In this document: piece by piece, positions 1 to 9,205 of the stretch
Layout: each line of letters opens with the position of its first letter
Numbering within the stretch: the stretch's first letter is position 1
DNA from: Fomitopsis serialis
Lineage: Eukaryota > Basidiomycota > Agaricomycetes > Polyporales > Fomitopsidaceae
DNA: 33,007 bases
Reading direction: 5' to 3'
NCBI RefSeq assembly: GCF_022376445.1
Contig: NW_025955386.1
Span: 1-33,007 of the forward strand
Notes under the pieces: generated by a model
Database searches by the model: none
Seen by the model: the letters and a program-made list of their open reading frames with translations, nothing else
What the model was told of the DNA's origin: nothing
Made by a program: the position numbers and the translations under genes

Positions 1-1185
1 CGACAGGTTAGACGAGGGTTGGAGACCTTGCCACTCGGAGAGTGGGTTTTGCACTGTGTCGTCAGACGTTCCTCTAGTTCGCTACGCATTCTTGAAACCG
101 AGAGGGGAACAACACGCACATGCACTCGCAAAGTCATCGAGGTGTGTAAGATTCATGTCGAAAAGACCCTTGATCTCGTTGATGGCAGTGTCGTTCCCAG
201 ATGTGAATACAGAATCGATATGCCCGATTACCGCCTGTACGTCAGCGGAGCAGTTTTGTGGCATATGCTGTCGAATGATATCGAAGTAGCCCCAGTAGTT
301 ACTAAGATCCTCATCAACAGGACCGAGAGGAGAATGCAGCCAGATAACGTACACAATACTCTCCACGACGCCCGATGAGGACCATGCAGCGTAGAACAGG
401 TCAGGTTTACTACAGGGATGAGAGCGATTGGCATCAGATATCCAAAGGAAGAGTGCAAGGTCACCCACTTGACTTTGGTGAAGCTGGTTAACGCGCCGGC
501 ATAACTCCCCCAATGAGAATCCACGGTGCCTCGTCCGGTGTAACATGGTCGCCACCAGGCATCGGCAGTTTCACATTGTATGCGAAGTACTCGAAGTCGT
601 CAATCGCTTGCTGGATCGTGTGATACTGCAGGCTCTCGACGGAAAGGTTATCATATGGGTTCGAATAGCCATAGAATCGGTGCTCCAGAACGATTGTTGA
701 TCCATTCAATTCCTGGGCGATCATCCCATTGATCGTGGAATTCACCAGAGAGCTTTCGTAGCCTATGACGGAATGCGTTCAACACAGACCCTTCGATTGG
801 TACGAACAAGGACACACACCCTCTGCGTTCCCTTCTCCGGGTGTGGTCAGAATAATTGGCCCGCCTATGCCTCCTTCTTCAGCGATGATTCACTGAGTCT
901 CGAAAAGTGCTTACCAGTTTCATAGAACTCCCATGTGTGCCAATATCGCTGTTTGAACGTCCCAAGGCTGGGATTGGTGTGGTCGATCAACTGATCAAAG
1001 TAGTATGTCGTGTTGAGAGGCGGCAATTCGGTCCCATTGCGATCCACAATTGCTGCGTCCAGTTGTATTTCGCTTCTCTTGACGAAGTTCCTTCCGAGAG
1101 GTCTATGTTTCGTGGACAGAGCACCCGTGCCCACCGCCAACAATGCCAAAAGTAGGAAAGCGCTCGTCCGCAATGCTCCTGTCAT
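1..1185 (-). CDS. Serine peptidase family S28 (prolyl carboxypeptidase-like), 5' part, frameshifted
   Basis: A secreted serine carboxypeptidase of family S28, which cleaves near proline at acidic pH. The 3' end lies beyond the window; about 299 codons of a family usually near 500-550 residues are present. Exons that keep frame: 1185-915, 864-820, 762-469, 409-353, 301-126, 53-<1. The start is the ATG at 1183-1185, followed by a hydrophobic signal peptide (residues 1 to about 22). Family landmarks are YFDQLIDHTNPSLGTFKQRY in exon 1, GGPI...PGEGNAEGYESS across exons 1-3, VLEHRFYGYSNP in exon 3, and KPDLFYAAWSSSGVV in exon 4. The catalytic-serine motif (expected G-G-S-Y-A-G) sits on a frameshift. 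A run of five C at 507-511 would need one more base to join the upstream frame to SYAGALTSF. As written, translation stops four codons later. This is either a pseudogene allele or a homopolymer error in the assembly. Confidence 0.9.
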
Positions 1186-1253
1186 GACCCAAGGCTAGGA
1201 GAAAGCGTGGCTATGGAAGAGGACGGGCGGGCGTGGTCCTCCTGCAGAGCTCA

Positions 1254-1261
1254 CTTATATA
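1254..1261 (-). promoter_or_regulatory. TATA box of the S28 peptidase gene
   Basis: TATATAAG reads on the minus strand about 70 nt upstream of the peptidase ATG. The position fits a fungal core promoter. Seen in sequence; its function is inferred. Confidence 0.5.
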
Positions 1262-2254
1262 CGTGAAGACTACCCGAGCAATTCAATCGGTTGCCATCAG
1301 ACTTCGGATGAACACATTGCGAGACGGCAGTGAGTAGTGGGTTACGCGAGACCCAGGCGGGACCGCGCAATGTAGTTCGGGAGCGTGGCTGACAACATGA
1401 GACGTCGGTTAGTACGCATCTGTCGTACAGAGACGCGAATGGCTGTACCGGGGATCCCTGAGCGTGACCAAGGCAGCGAACAAATGTTAAGCGCCTGCGT
1501 GGCTGTGAGCAACATTTGTCCTGTGTTCCGACTGCTATGGTCTGTACTTATGTACAGTGGTCGAATACGATCAACAGCACAGCAGTACAGCGAAAAGCGG
1601 GTGGGACCACACCACGCAGTATGAGCTGCGCGTTGAATGACCCAGATTCTACGACATAGGCTAGCATCTGCTACCGTTCTGGGATGCTCAGCGGAAGGGC
1701 CCATCAGCAATTGTGAACCACGTACCCGAGACTGGCCGCGCATAAAACACGGCGAGTACTTACGTTGGGTATGGGATGTCGGCATCAGCGCCCGCACAGG
1801 CCTCTAGCTGCGCAGCTGCGTACTACATAGTCGAGGCAGCGCTGAGTCCCGCTCCGGTCTCCCTATGCCGCATAGGTACATGTCAAGTACATGACTTGTA
1901 CAAGTAATATCAGACTCGAATCCAAAGTAGTCAGACACACCGTAATGATGAAGCGCCAGGAGGCATCTCTTGTCGACCATTTCACTGTCAGACGCTTTTT
2001 GACCTCGGCGTAGCAAGATACTCGCAAAACCGCCAATTATCTGACACCTTCCGGTCGTTCCGACGGCAAACGAGCATCGTTGCTTGGTGGGAGTCGTAAT
2101 AAGGCGTACTGTAGCAGCGGAGCCCGACCAACCAAGCTTTTGCGAAAGCCACACATGTCTTGAAGCCGTTTGAATGCAGTTCCGATGCCGCCGGTCAGAG
2201 CTGTGCGAAAAGCGGGCAAATCGACTGAATAAATGAAATTGCGAGTTACTGCGA
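1262..2254. other. Intergenic stretch, no gene recognised
   Basis: Open frames exist on both strands (for example 1342-1797 and 1804-2283 on the minus strand). Their translations are rich in Arg/Ser/Cys, show no family motif and carry no paired splice signals that would extend a conserved segment. A short imperfect palindrome (caagt-acatg-acttg) lies near 1884-1898. I see no RNA gene. Confidence 0.5.
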
Positions 2255-3463
2255 CTAATCCTTTCTTGTCGGTACGACACCACCTGTCAACGTGCTCGGC
2301 AGCTCCTGCTCGCCAATGGCAGTGAGCAACGCGACTGATCCGCCAACGAGCAAGATTAGGGCAATCACTGTCCCAGAAAGCAATACAAACGGTCTAACGA
2401 GTACCGTCAGCGACGCAATTGCTTTGCCGGACACGATTAGCTCACCCGCTGACATCCTTGCGCTCGCATGCACTCCCAGCCCAATCCTCTGTTTGGCCCT
2501 TCGTATCCTTGGTTGCCGAACAGGCGCAGACGTAGCACGTGCGCCCCTGCTTGCTTGCTTGCACGCATTGTCCGTGCCCGCTGCATGAGCTGGTCGAGTT
2601 ACCGCACGTCTCAGCCGTTGAATAGCACGTGGCAATCGCGTCGATAGGCTCAGCGGGGCCAGGCTTTGGGGGAGGGAAAGGTGTCTGCGGTGGCTGAAGC
2701 GCAGAGCTGACCTGTCTCTTCGCCTGCGATACTGTGGAAGGAAGGGTGACCACAGCAAGCTTGAGGTCGCGTTTCTCCGTTACACTGGAGAGGAAGCCTC
2801 GGATGGTCTCGGCGGCGAGCTTGTACTGCTCACTCTGGCGGCCATGCTCTGTAGCAAGCTCGGAGAGGCCCGTAAGCAGGACGGCCGCGAACTTGTCGGT
2901 AGGAATGTCGTCAGACTCCACAAAGTCGACGAGAGTGGTCATCTGTGACAGGAATGTTTGTGATGCGGAAGAGGGAACAGAGAAGATGTCGATTATGCGG
3001 GGTGTCTTCTCGGGTAGCGTTTCGGGTGCGAATATGTTGGAGTAGGTATGCCGAGCGCGGTCAAGATACGTGGGAATGAGAGTCGAGAGAGATGTTGCAG
3101 AGAAGTCCGAGGACAGAGAAAATGATTTCTCATACGAAGCTGGGATGGCAGCTGGAGGGCCGTCAACACACGGTCGACTTGCTGCGGGCTAGGCGACTCA
3201 CCTTTTGCGTCTTCTTCGTTGACACCGACCAGCAGAGCACTCCCGGGTCCCTTCCCAACGAATGCCTCTTGCCTTCCCAAGCTTTCTGTCAACTCCAGGT
3301 CATCTCCCAGGGCCTCGTGGTACTCAAGCCCGAGATGGCGCGAGAGCGCGGCACCTGCTTGCGACGCACTGCGACTCGAGACTACCGTACTCGCTGGATG
3401 CAAGTAGACATCCACGGCGCCCGTCAGCCCTGCAAGCAGTGCGCATACAGCTATGGCTTTCAT
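2255..3463 (-). CDS. Vps3844/DUF3844 domain protein, type I membrane protein of the secretory pathway
   Basis: Three exons (3463-3202, 3151-2446, 2393-2255) give 368 residues in one frame, with introns of 50 and 52 nt. The chosen start (ATG, 3461-3463) gives a clear signal peptide, MKAIAVCALLAGLTGAVDV. The luminal region (about 20-260) has no recognised fold. It is followed by a cysteine-rich EGF-like stretch (about 263-322) containing CSGHGQC and CYVCAC, then KDVSGPFVLLSG, a single membrane helix and a short tail. That cysteine module plus helix is the C-terminal domain known as Vps3844/DUF3844, found in fungal ER or vacuolar-sorting membrane proteins. The molecular role is not established, so a function beyond membrane trafficking is not claimed. 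The gene is divergent from the acetyltransferase at 3893, with 429 bp between start codons. Confidence 0.9.
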
Positions 3464-3819
3464 GAAAGCAGGACCTGCGCAGAGGGAAAGGTGAGTATGG
3501 CGGATGTCGAGAGTTGGTCGTTGCGCGTGGCCACGGTCGTGCGCTGACGCTCCTGAAGCATGTTCGGCAAAGTCCGTGATGCGACTGGTGTTCTCGATTA
3601 GGCATGTTTGCAAGTTCGGCTTTCGTGGTCAATGTTCGCAGCCAGTCCGCTGGTCATCTCGAGACTCGTGATACCCTCTGCTTGTGTGCGGTGTCAATTA
3701 CTAAGGTTTATTTAGGTACCCGTCCGCAACAAGGTCGGACTGGGCCTCCATGCGGTGCACCTGTCGATGAAGCGTTTCCATTGGTCACACAAGTGACTCG
3801 GCAAGCGGGCCGCTGCAAA

Positions 3820-3825
3820 TATAAA
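3820..3825 (+). promoter_or_regulatory. TATA box of the GNAT acetyltransferase
   Basis: TATAAA lies 68 nt upstream of the ATG at 3893, followed by a pyrimidine-rich leader. Direct observation; promoter role inferred from position. Confidence 0.6.
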
Positions 3826-3892
3826 GCCTCTACGTACTTACCTTCTCTTTGAATCTCTCATACACGCAACTCCTGCCTGACATTGTCTCCCA

Positions 3893-4732
3893 ATGTCGTA
3901 CTTTATCCGGAAAGCCACGATTGAGGATGTGGTAGGTGATTTCCCGCCTGCTGCGCCATGATCATTGTATGACCTCACGCTCGAACAGGACAGCATCTTG
4001 CAGCTGATCATCGCACTCGTAAGGGTCTACTGCTATGGTGCACGGACTCATGACTTAGGAGCTCCGTAGGCAACATACGAGAAGGCGTCTGACTCTGTCA
4101 AAGCCACTCCGGAGCTCGTGAGTACCCCGCGAGAGGTCTCTCATCGGGTAATTTGGGAGACTGAATTCACAACAGTTGCGAAAAAATCTGTTCGATACAC
4201 CCTATGCGCACACGCTTCTAGCGTTTGCGGGAACGCCGGAGTCGCCAGAAACGGCGATAGGAATGGCGATGTACTTCTTCAACTATTCGACGTGGACCGG
4301 CAGACCGGGTCTTTACGTGAGTACTTCGTGCTGAGCCATACACTGATTGCTGACTGGAGATGCAGCTCGAGGACCTGTTTGTCGATGAAAGTTATCGTGG
4401 AAAGGGCGTAGGAAAGGCACTTTTCGCAGAATTGGCCAAAGTCGCGCAAGAGAAGGTAACGTCGAGTTTGCTGTGCCGTTGAAGAGAGATCATAACTTGA
4501 TGCCTATGTGCAGAATTGTGCGCGTATGGACTGGTCTGTGCTCAAGGTAAGTGGCGCAATGCGCGTAGTGAATTACAGAAAGTGACAACCTTGCGTCTGC
4601 CAGTGGAACCAGCCCTCAATCGATTTCTACGAGAAGAAGCTGGGCGCAGCAGCCATGTCGGAGTGGATGGGGATGAGGCTCGAAGAAGATGGTATCGAAA
4701 ATTTGAAGAAACTAGCTCCAGGGACGTCATAG
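3893..4732 (+). CDS. GNAT-family N-acetyltransferase, diamine (spermidine/spermine) acetyltransferase-like
   Basis: Seven small exons (3893-3931, 3989-4018, 4070-4117, 4176-4316, 4366-4455, 4514-4546, 4604-4732) splice entirely in phase 0 and give 169 residues. This is the usual length of SSAT-type enzymes, about 170. These enzymes transfer an acetyl group from acetyl-CoA to a polyamine or a related amine. N-terminal IRKATIEDV and ILQLIIAL fit the first strand and helix. AIGMAMYFFNYSTWTGRPG leads into LEDLFVDESYRGKGVGKAL, where R97-G-K-G-V-G102 is the acetyl-CoA pyrophosphate loop. NQPSIDFYEKKLGA contains the tyrosine (Y136) that usually acts as general acid. The exact amine substrate cannot be read from the sequence. 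Alternatives are thialysine acetyltransferase or another small-amine acetyltransferase. Confidence 0.93.
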
Positions 4733-5044
4733 AGAGCATACGTTGTCACCGCGTCGCTGCATCGCTCTGTTTGCGAAGTGTGAGTGAAGCCACTAATTAT
4801 GACCCATTCAGAGTGTAATACCGGGCTTCGTTTCTGACTACAGTGTACGCTTCAACAAGACATCTAACGGAGGCTGGCAAAACAATCCGAGATGTGATGA
4901 CATATAGGACTGTGTCAAACAAAGCAAAACTTGAACCGCCGTCTGTGCCCCCGACATCATATGTGGCATGCAAGTGATACAACGGCCCAACCAACGGACA
5001 ACCGTTCACATGGATCTCGCAGTCCGTCGTTCTTGCTGGAATTG

Positions 5045-6778
5045 TCAAACTTGCGTCCATCCTAGCAGTTTTCTGCTCGGCCGGTTATCCGCTGTGTCCA
5101 GATTTGGAAACAGCCGGTCGAGTATCCTCGTCGTGCGTTCTGAACGGGGCTCATATTCAAATTGAATATAGCGCAGCCCATGCGACGTCGCCGGGAATGA
5201 CTCAACAGTTGAGTGCTCGCGATCCATGAGTTCAGGCAAGACGAGCCGAATGAGTAAGGGACAGAGCCGAGCCCAGTGGGAAAGCGTCTCCACTGGGAGC
5301 TGCCAGCCGTTCACGAAACGCAGCACCAGCGTCCTCACCCTGGGCCACGCGTTGGCCATCTCGAGTACGTCCTCGTCACGCATATCGAGGCGCGTGCGCT
5401 CGATGTCCCAGGAAAAAATGACGCTTTCCAGCTCCAGCAGAGCGAGCAGCGGACGCACGACGCGCAGGAAGCGCAACCCACTGCGGCCTTGCTGCGTCGA
5501 TTCGCAGAATTGGAAGGAGGTCGCGAGGTTGATTTCGCGCAGGGAGCTTTCGAAGCGGGAGGCGATTGCGTCGATCATCTTGCACCACTCTTGTTCAAAG
5601 TACGGGCCGACGTCCTCTGGCACGTGTTGTACTTGGACAGCCCGGACGTACGGCGAATTGACAGTCGCAATGAGCGCGAGCACCCTGTCGACCGTGCCTT
5701 TGACGTGCAGCCTGCGGAGCGAGGGGAAACCCGAGAAGACGATCGAAGTGCCGCCGTCTGTTTCACCGATCTCAGCCGAGAGATTGACTAAGGTAGGCAG
5801 TGTTGCGAGATGACGAAGGAGGTCCGGAGTGCACGCAGAGCGACATCGTAGAACATCGACGGTGGTCAGCTCCGTGAAGGCAGACATCGACGCGGCAGAC
5901 AGCACGCGGGAGGTGGGGAGATGTGGGCCAATGCCCCGGCAAAATATGCGCAGGCACTCGAGGCGTGGAAGCTTCGAGCTTAGCTTCTCGAGGAGGATAT
6001 GTGGGACGTCATACACTGGGAAGGGCGGCTGCAGCTGACCAGTTGTGTCGTGCAGCCTGATCTCGAGCCGACGCAGGGCGGGGGACGTGACCGACACCAA
6101 CTCCGTGTCGTCGATGTCGTAGTGATTGGGGGTTGCGTGCACTAGTTGAATGTTCCCCCGAAATTCGTCCAGCGCAGGAAATAACGGGCGGTCACCATTC
6201 ATATGAAGAAGCTCACGGAAGACCGACGGGCTGATATTCAGCTGTCCTGCATTCGTGAATGCGTGGACACGACCAGCGTAGACACGGAACCTTCGCCACT
6301 CATATTCATGCAGGTCTCCACAGAACATCTGTCAGACACGGTGTGTTAGAATTATACTGCGTTATACAGCGAGATAAATTCAGGATCATTTCTGAGACAA
6401 AGCCTGTAACGGACAACAGCATCCCAGAATCATCCACCCTCATGATTCAATATGGGACCCTGGACCTATCTCGCCATCATGGAGAAATAGAAAACTCACA
6501 TAGGCTGTAGCGTGATACGAGTACGAACTTCGCCGCTCGGGTTCCGGGAGGGGGACCGGCTGGAAGGACGAGAAGAGAGCCAGAAGAGGGATGGAATCGT
6601 CTATGCTTCGCCACAAAATTGACAATGCAGGATCCAGGAACCTCTTGCACGTCAGCGCGGTATTGAGAAGAGCCGGACGATCTCTCTGGTCGTCAATGCT
6701 CGTCGACGGTGGTAAATGGAGATGGTCGAATATTTCGAGCAAGATGTCGTGAACGAGGACGGCCCGGTGAGGAGCCAT
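5045..6778 (-). CDS. F-box protein with leucine-rich C-terminal region
   Basis: Two exons (6778-6500, 6328-5045) joined by a 171-nt phase-0 intron give 520 residues. The ATG at 6776-6778 opens MAPHRAVLVHDILLEIFDHL, the start typical of basidiomycete F-box proteins. The F-box itself spans about residues 5-52, ending ...CKRFLDPALSILWRSI. It would bind Skp1 in an SCF ubiquitin ligase. The rest carries irregular leucine-rich segments (for example SPALRRLEIRLHD, FPSLRRLHVKG and WPRVRTLVLRFVNGW), which normally form the substrate-binding surface. The family is greatly expanded in Agaricomycetes and individual substrates are not predictable. The intron is long for this window, where most are 50-75 nt. 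Confidence 0.88.
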
Positions 6779-6991
6779 CCGTGGGATCAAATAACGAGCG
6801 AAACGGGGGTGATGGGTAGGAGATGGGCGACTCTGTTGACCATGATAGTAAGTTAGCCTGGATGTGAGGAGGTATGAAGGGAGATGTTACATCTGTGCCG
6901 GACTTGCAGTGACTGCTCTGCTGTGGTAGCTATAGTACTACCACTAAAACACCCGAGACGCGCTCCAGTGGCATAGTACTAGTAACTTAGT

Positions 6992-7559
6992 CTAAGCCGA
7001 CCACTGTCCGGGGCCACCGACAGCATTCAAACAGTAACTGACTCTGCGGTCAGAGCCATGATCGATATCATTTGGATTTTGTCGTAGCATACTGTCTGCC
7101 GTCGGTCCTGTCGCATGCAGAAGATCGTCGCCGAGCCACGCAACTTGAAGTGACTCGGGGTGTTGGGCATCAAAGCGTAGGGTGCTTAGACGGAATTTGT
7201 GCTGTGCAATGCCAATCACATACTTAGCACCTGGAACATAGCGAAAGGGGAACCCAGAAGACGTGAACCTCCTGGTGAGTGAGTTATATTCCGATAGAAC
7301 GTCACGGTGCGCCGTGCGCGTACGCCGTACATACCCTTTTCGTCCGCAGCGCCCGATTGTGGCGCGATATCCGAATCGGACTGTCCCGACGTGGCTGGCG
7401 CCCTCCTGACTGCCATGTTTGCAACTTGCCTTTGACTTACCTTACCTCGATATACATGACCCAACGCCTGATCGTGAACCCGGCATCCCCTCTTGCCTCG
7501 GGCAGTGCTGCTAGCTGGAGGACAAACCCGTTGTCACGCACATGGAACCTGTTCGTCAT
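6992..7559 (-). CDS. Hypothetical small protein, tentative three-exon model
   Basis: No family recognised. Exons 7559-7446, 7405-7335 and 7271-6992 maintain frame and give 154 residues. Stretches that read like genuine protein are HVRDNGFVLQLAALPEARG and FTIRRWVMYIE in exon 1, and FRYVPGAKYVIGIAQHKFRL followed by RFDAQHPESLQVAWLGDD in exon 3. The second intron (63 nt, gtatgt...caccag) is convincing. The first is only 40 nt and may be mis-drawn. The start ATG at 7557-7559 is chosen because upstream sequence in this frame loses protein character. The gene is co-oriented between the F-box gene and the acidic hypothetical gene. Expression data would be needed to confirm it. Confidence 0.4.
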
Positions 7560-7775
7560 ACCCACGGAGGAGATGACTCGGAAGCGAATAAAACGGGTCG
7601 AAGGTTGTGCACTAGTCCGCCTGGTCAGTAAGCTCTCGTTCGCTGGCTGCGCATTTATTTGCCTGTGTGAGTGTCTCCGTCTGCAGGCCAATGTCTCGCG
7701 CAATCTTGTGGTCCTCTGGCAGCTCTCCTGCGGCTCACTCGGAGCTCCTCGCTTTACATCCACCCCCTCTCCATA

Positions 7776-8706
7776 CTAATCTCCACATTGGTCTTGCTCG
7801 TGATCGAGGACGACCGCGTCGAGGTTGTTCGTCGACCACTCAGCCATCGCGGTGTCTATGATCTCGTTCATCAACGAACGACTGGTCTCGTCCTCCAATC
7901 CGCAGAGCTCGGGAGTTCCAGCCAACGTTGGCAAATCCGGCCCCACGTCGACCGCTGCGTTACCCTCCAAGGGCGGAGCTGGAGTGCCCTTGGGGATTGC
8001 CATTTGAACGTCGAGCGGGGTGGCAACCACCACAGGCGAGTCCATCTCGTCAGGCTCATCTGTTTCCCTGAAGTCCCAGAATGCCCACATTTGTGCCTCC
8101 TGCCTCCAAGCCTCGACGTAGTCCGCATAAGGCACAGAACCCTCTACGGCCAGCACCGCGTGGTTTATAGCGTGGTCCATTGCTTCGCTCCCCAGCGAGC
8201 TACCGGTGATTGATGCGTCGTCTGGACTAGCACCGGCAGGTGCATACTCTGGCAAAGGGGTGCCCGCGACATGCATGCCCTCGTATCGCTCGTCGTACCC
8301 CTGGTACCGAAGATGGCTAGTGGGCGAAGACTGGTATAAGAAGCATGATGTGTGAGTACACATTCCACTACGGCTGCAACCGTCGACGTCGACTGATGGT
8401 TGTCCTTCGTATTGGCTTGTGTATTTGCAGGCATCACCAGCGTGCTCTCGAAGGTTTCCTCATACACCGATCGGATGCCGTGGATAAGAGAAAGGGGTGG
8501 ACGTGTGTGAGGATCATGTCCCATTGCTCCGATGTCAATGAATCTGTAACACTCGCACTGTCGACAGTGCTGGGCATTGTATCACAGGTACTGAAGCTCT
8601 CCCATAAGGGATCAGCATCTTCTGTTGAGATGCTTGATGAGGTCGACATCGATCGGTGGTCAGGAGGTAGCGATGCAAACATAGCAAGGAGCGAGGGGTC
8701 CAACAT
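7776..8706 (-). CDS. Hypothetical acidic protein
   Basis: Two exons (8706-8468, 8415-7776) separated by a 52-nt intron (gtgtat...cacaag, phase 2) give 292 residues. The N-terminal third is serine/threonine- and aspartate-rich (from MLDPSLLAMFASLPPDH). The middle carries YQGYDERYEGMHVAGTPLPE, and a Trp-rich segment reads YVEAWRQEAQMWAFWDFRE. The C-terminus is acidic and ends in LDHEQDQCGD. There is no membrane helix, signal peptide or known catalytic motif. It resembles lineage-specific low-complexity regulators or scaffolds, but no function can be assigned. The transposon at 8834 inserted 127 bp upstream of this start codon, inside what should be its promoter. Confidence 0.6.
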
Positions 8707-8825
8707 CGGGATGCGAGACGGATTGGAGAGAAGAACTTAACTGTGGTTAAGTACGTAGATCTCGCCCGGGCGCCTATCCACGCTACGCGAGATGCCCGGG
8801 CCAAGCCCGAGGTGAGTCTATTACC

Positions 8826-8833
8826 TCCGTCGC
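8826..8833. repeat. Left copy of 8-bp target-site duplication
   Basis: TCCGTCGC immediately abuts the left terminal inverted repeat. An identical copy abuts the right terminal repeat at 14395-14402. The 8-bp length is what P, hAT, Zisupton/KDZ and Merlin transposons produce. Confidence 0.9.
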
Positions 8834-8872
8834 CAAGGGGCGTCCAGAACTCTAGCGCCCGATATCGACCCC
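8834..8872 (+). repeat. Left terminal inverted repeat (13 bp perfect, about 39 bp imperfect)
   Basis: The perfect core CAAGGGGCGTCCA is followed by 14 unmatched bases and then GATATCGACCCC. It pairs with 14355-14394 with one single-base length difference and one mismatch in the second box. Confidence 0.88.
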
Positions 8873-8889
8873 CCCCTAGCCAACCCCCC

Positions 8890-8906
8890 GGCAGGTTCCC
8901 GGGGTC
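8890..8906 (+). repeat. Left subterminal 17-bp box
   Basis: GGCAGGTTCCCGGGGTC lies 56 bp from the left end and matches 14320-14336 at 16 of 17 positions on the same strand. It is likely a transposase-binding or recombination-enhancing site, by analogy with subterminal repeats of other DNA transposons. Confidence 0.6.
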
Positions 8907-9095
8907 CCGATAATAAGGGTAGACCCACTTTTCTGAACAGTTTTCGTCGAAGTCGGTCACAACACAAGTTCTCCTCTACGAAAGGTTGTGTAATGGGATT
9001 GTGGGAGTCCTATAAGACTACTGAGGAGGTAGTCAGAGTATACATAGTTCTGAATGTCGAGTTGTGGGCAGTCTGGCCGTATATGGAAATACATA

Positions 9096-9119
9096 TGCGT
9101 ATGTAATAAACGCGTATGT
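9096..9119 (+). repeat. Paired GCGTATGT boxes upstream of the transposase gene
   Basis: GCGTATGT occurs at 9097-9104 and 9112-9119, and a related ATGCGTAAG lies just after. The cluster is about 90 bp upstream of the start codon, within the element. It could be a promoter operator or an internal transposase site; nothing in the sequence decides between these. Confidence 0.35.
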
Positions 9120-9205
9120 CATCGCTATGCGTAAGACGCGTCGACGCGACTACACGAACCGCGCTTGCGCGAACCACACAGCTCAACATTGCAGAATAGT
9201 ACCTC

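Noticed and set aside
5226..5813. Plus-strand frames of 170-195 codons inside the F-box gene
   Set aside because: Shadow frames of the leucine-rich coding exon, without their own motifs.
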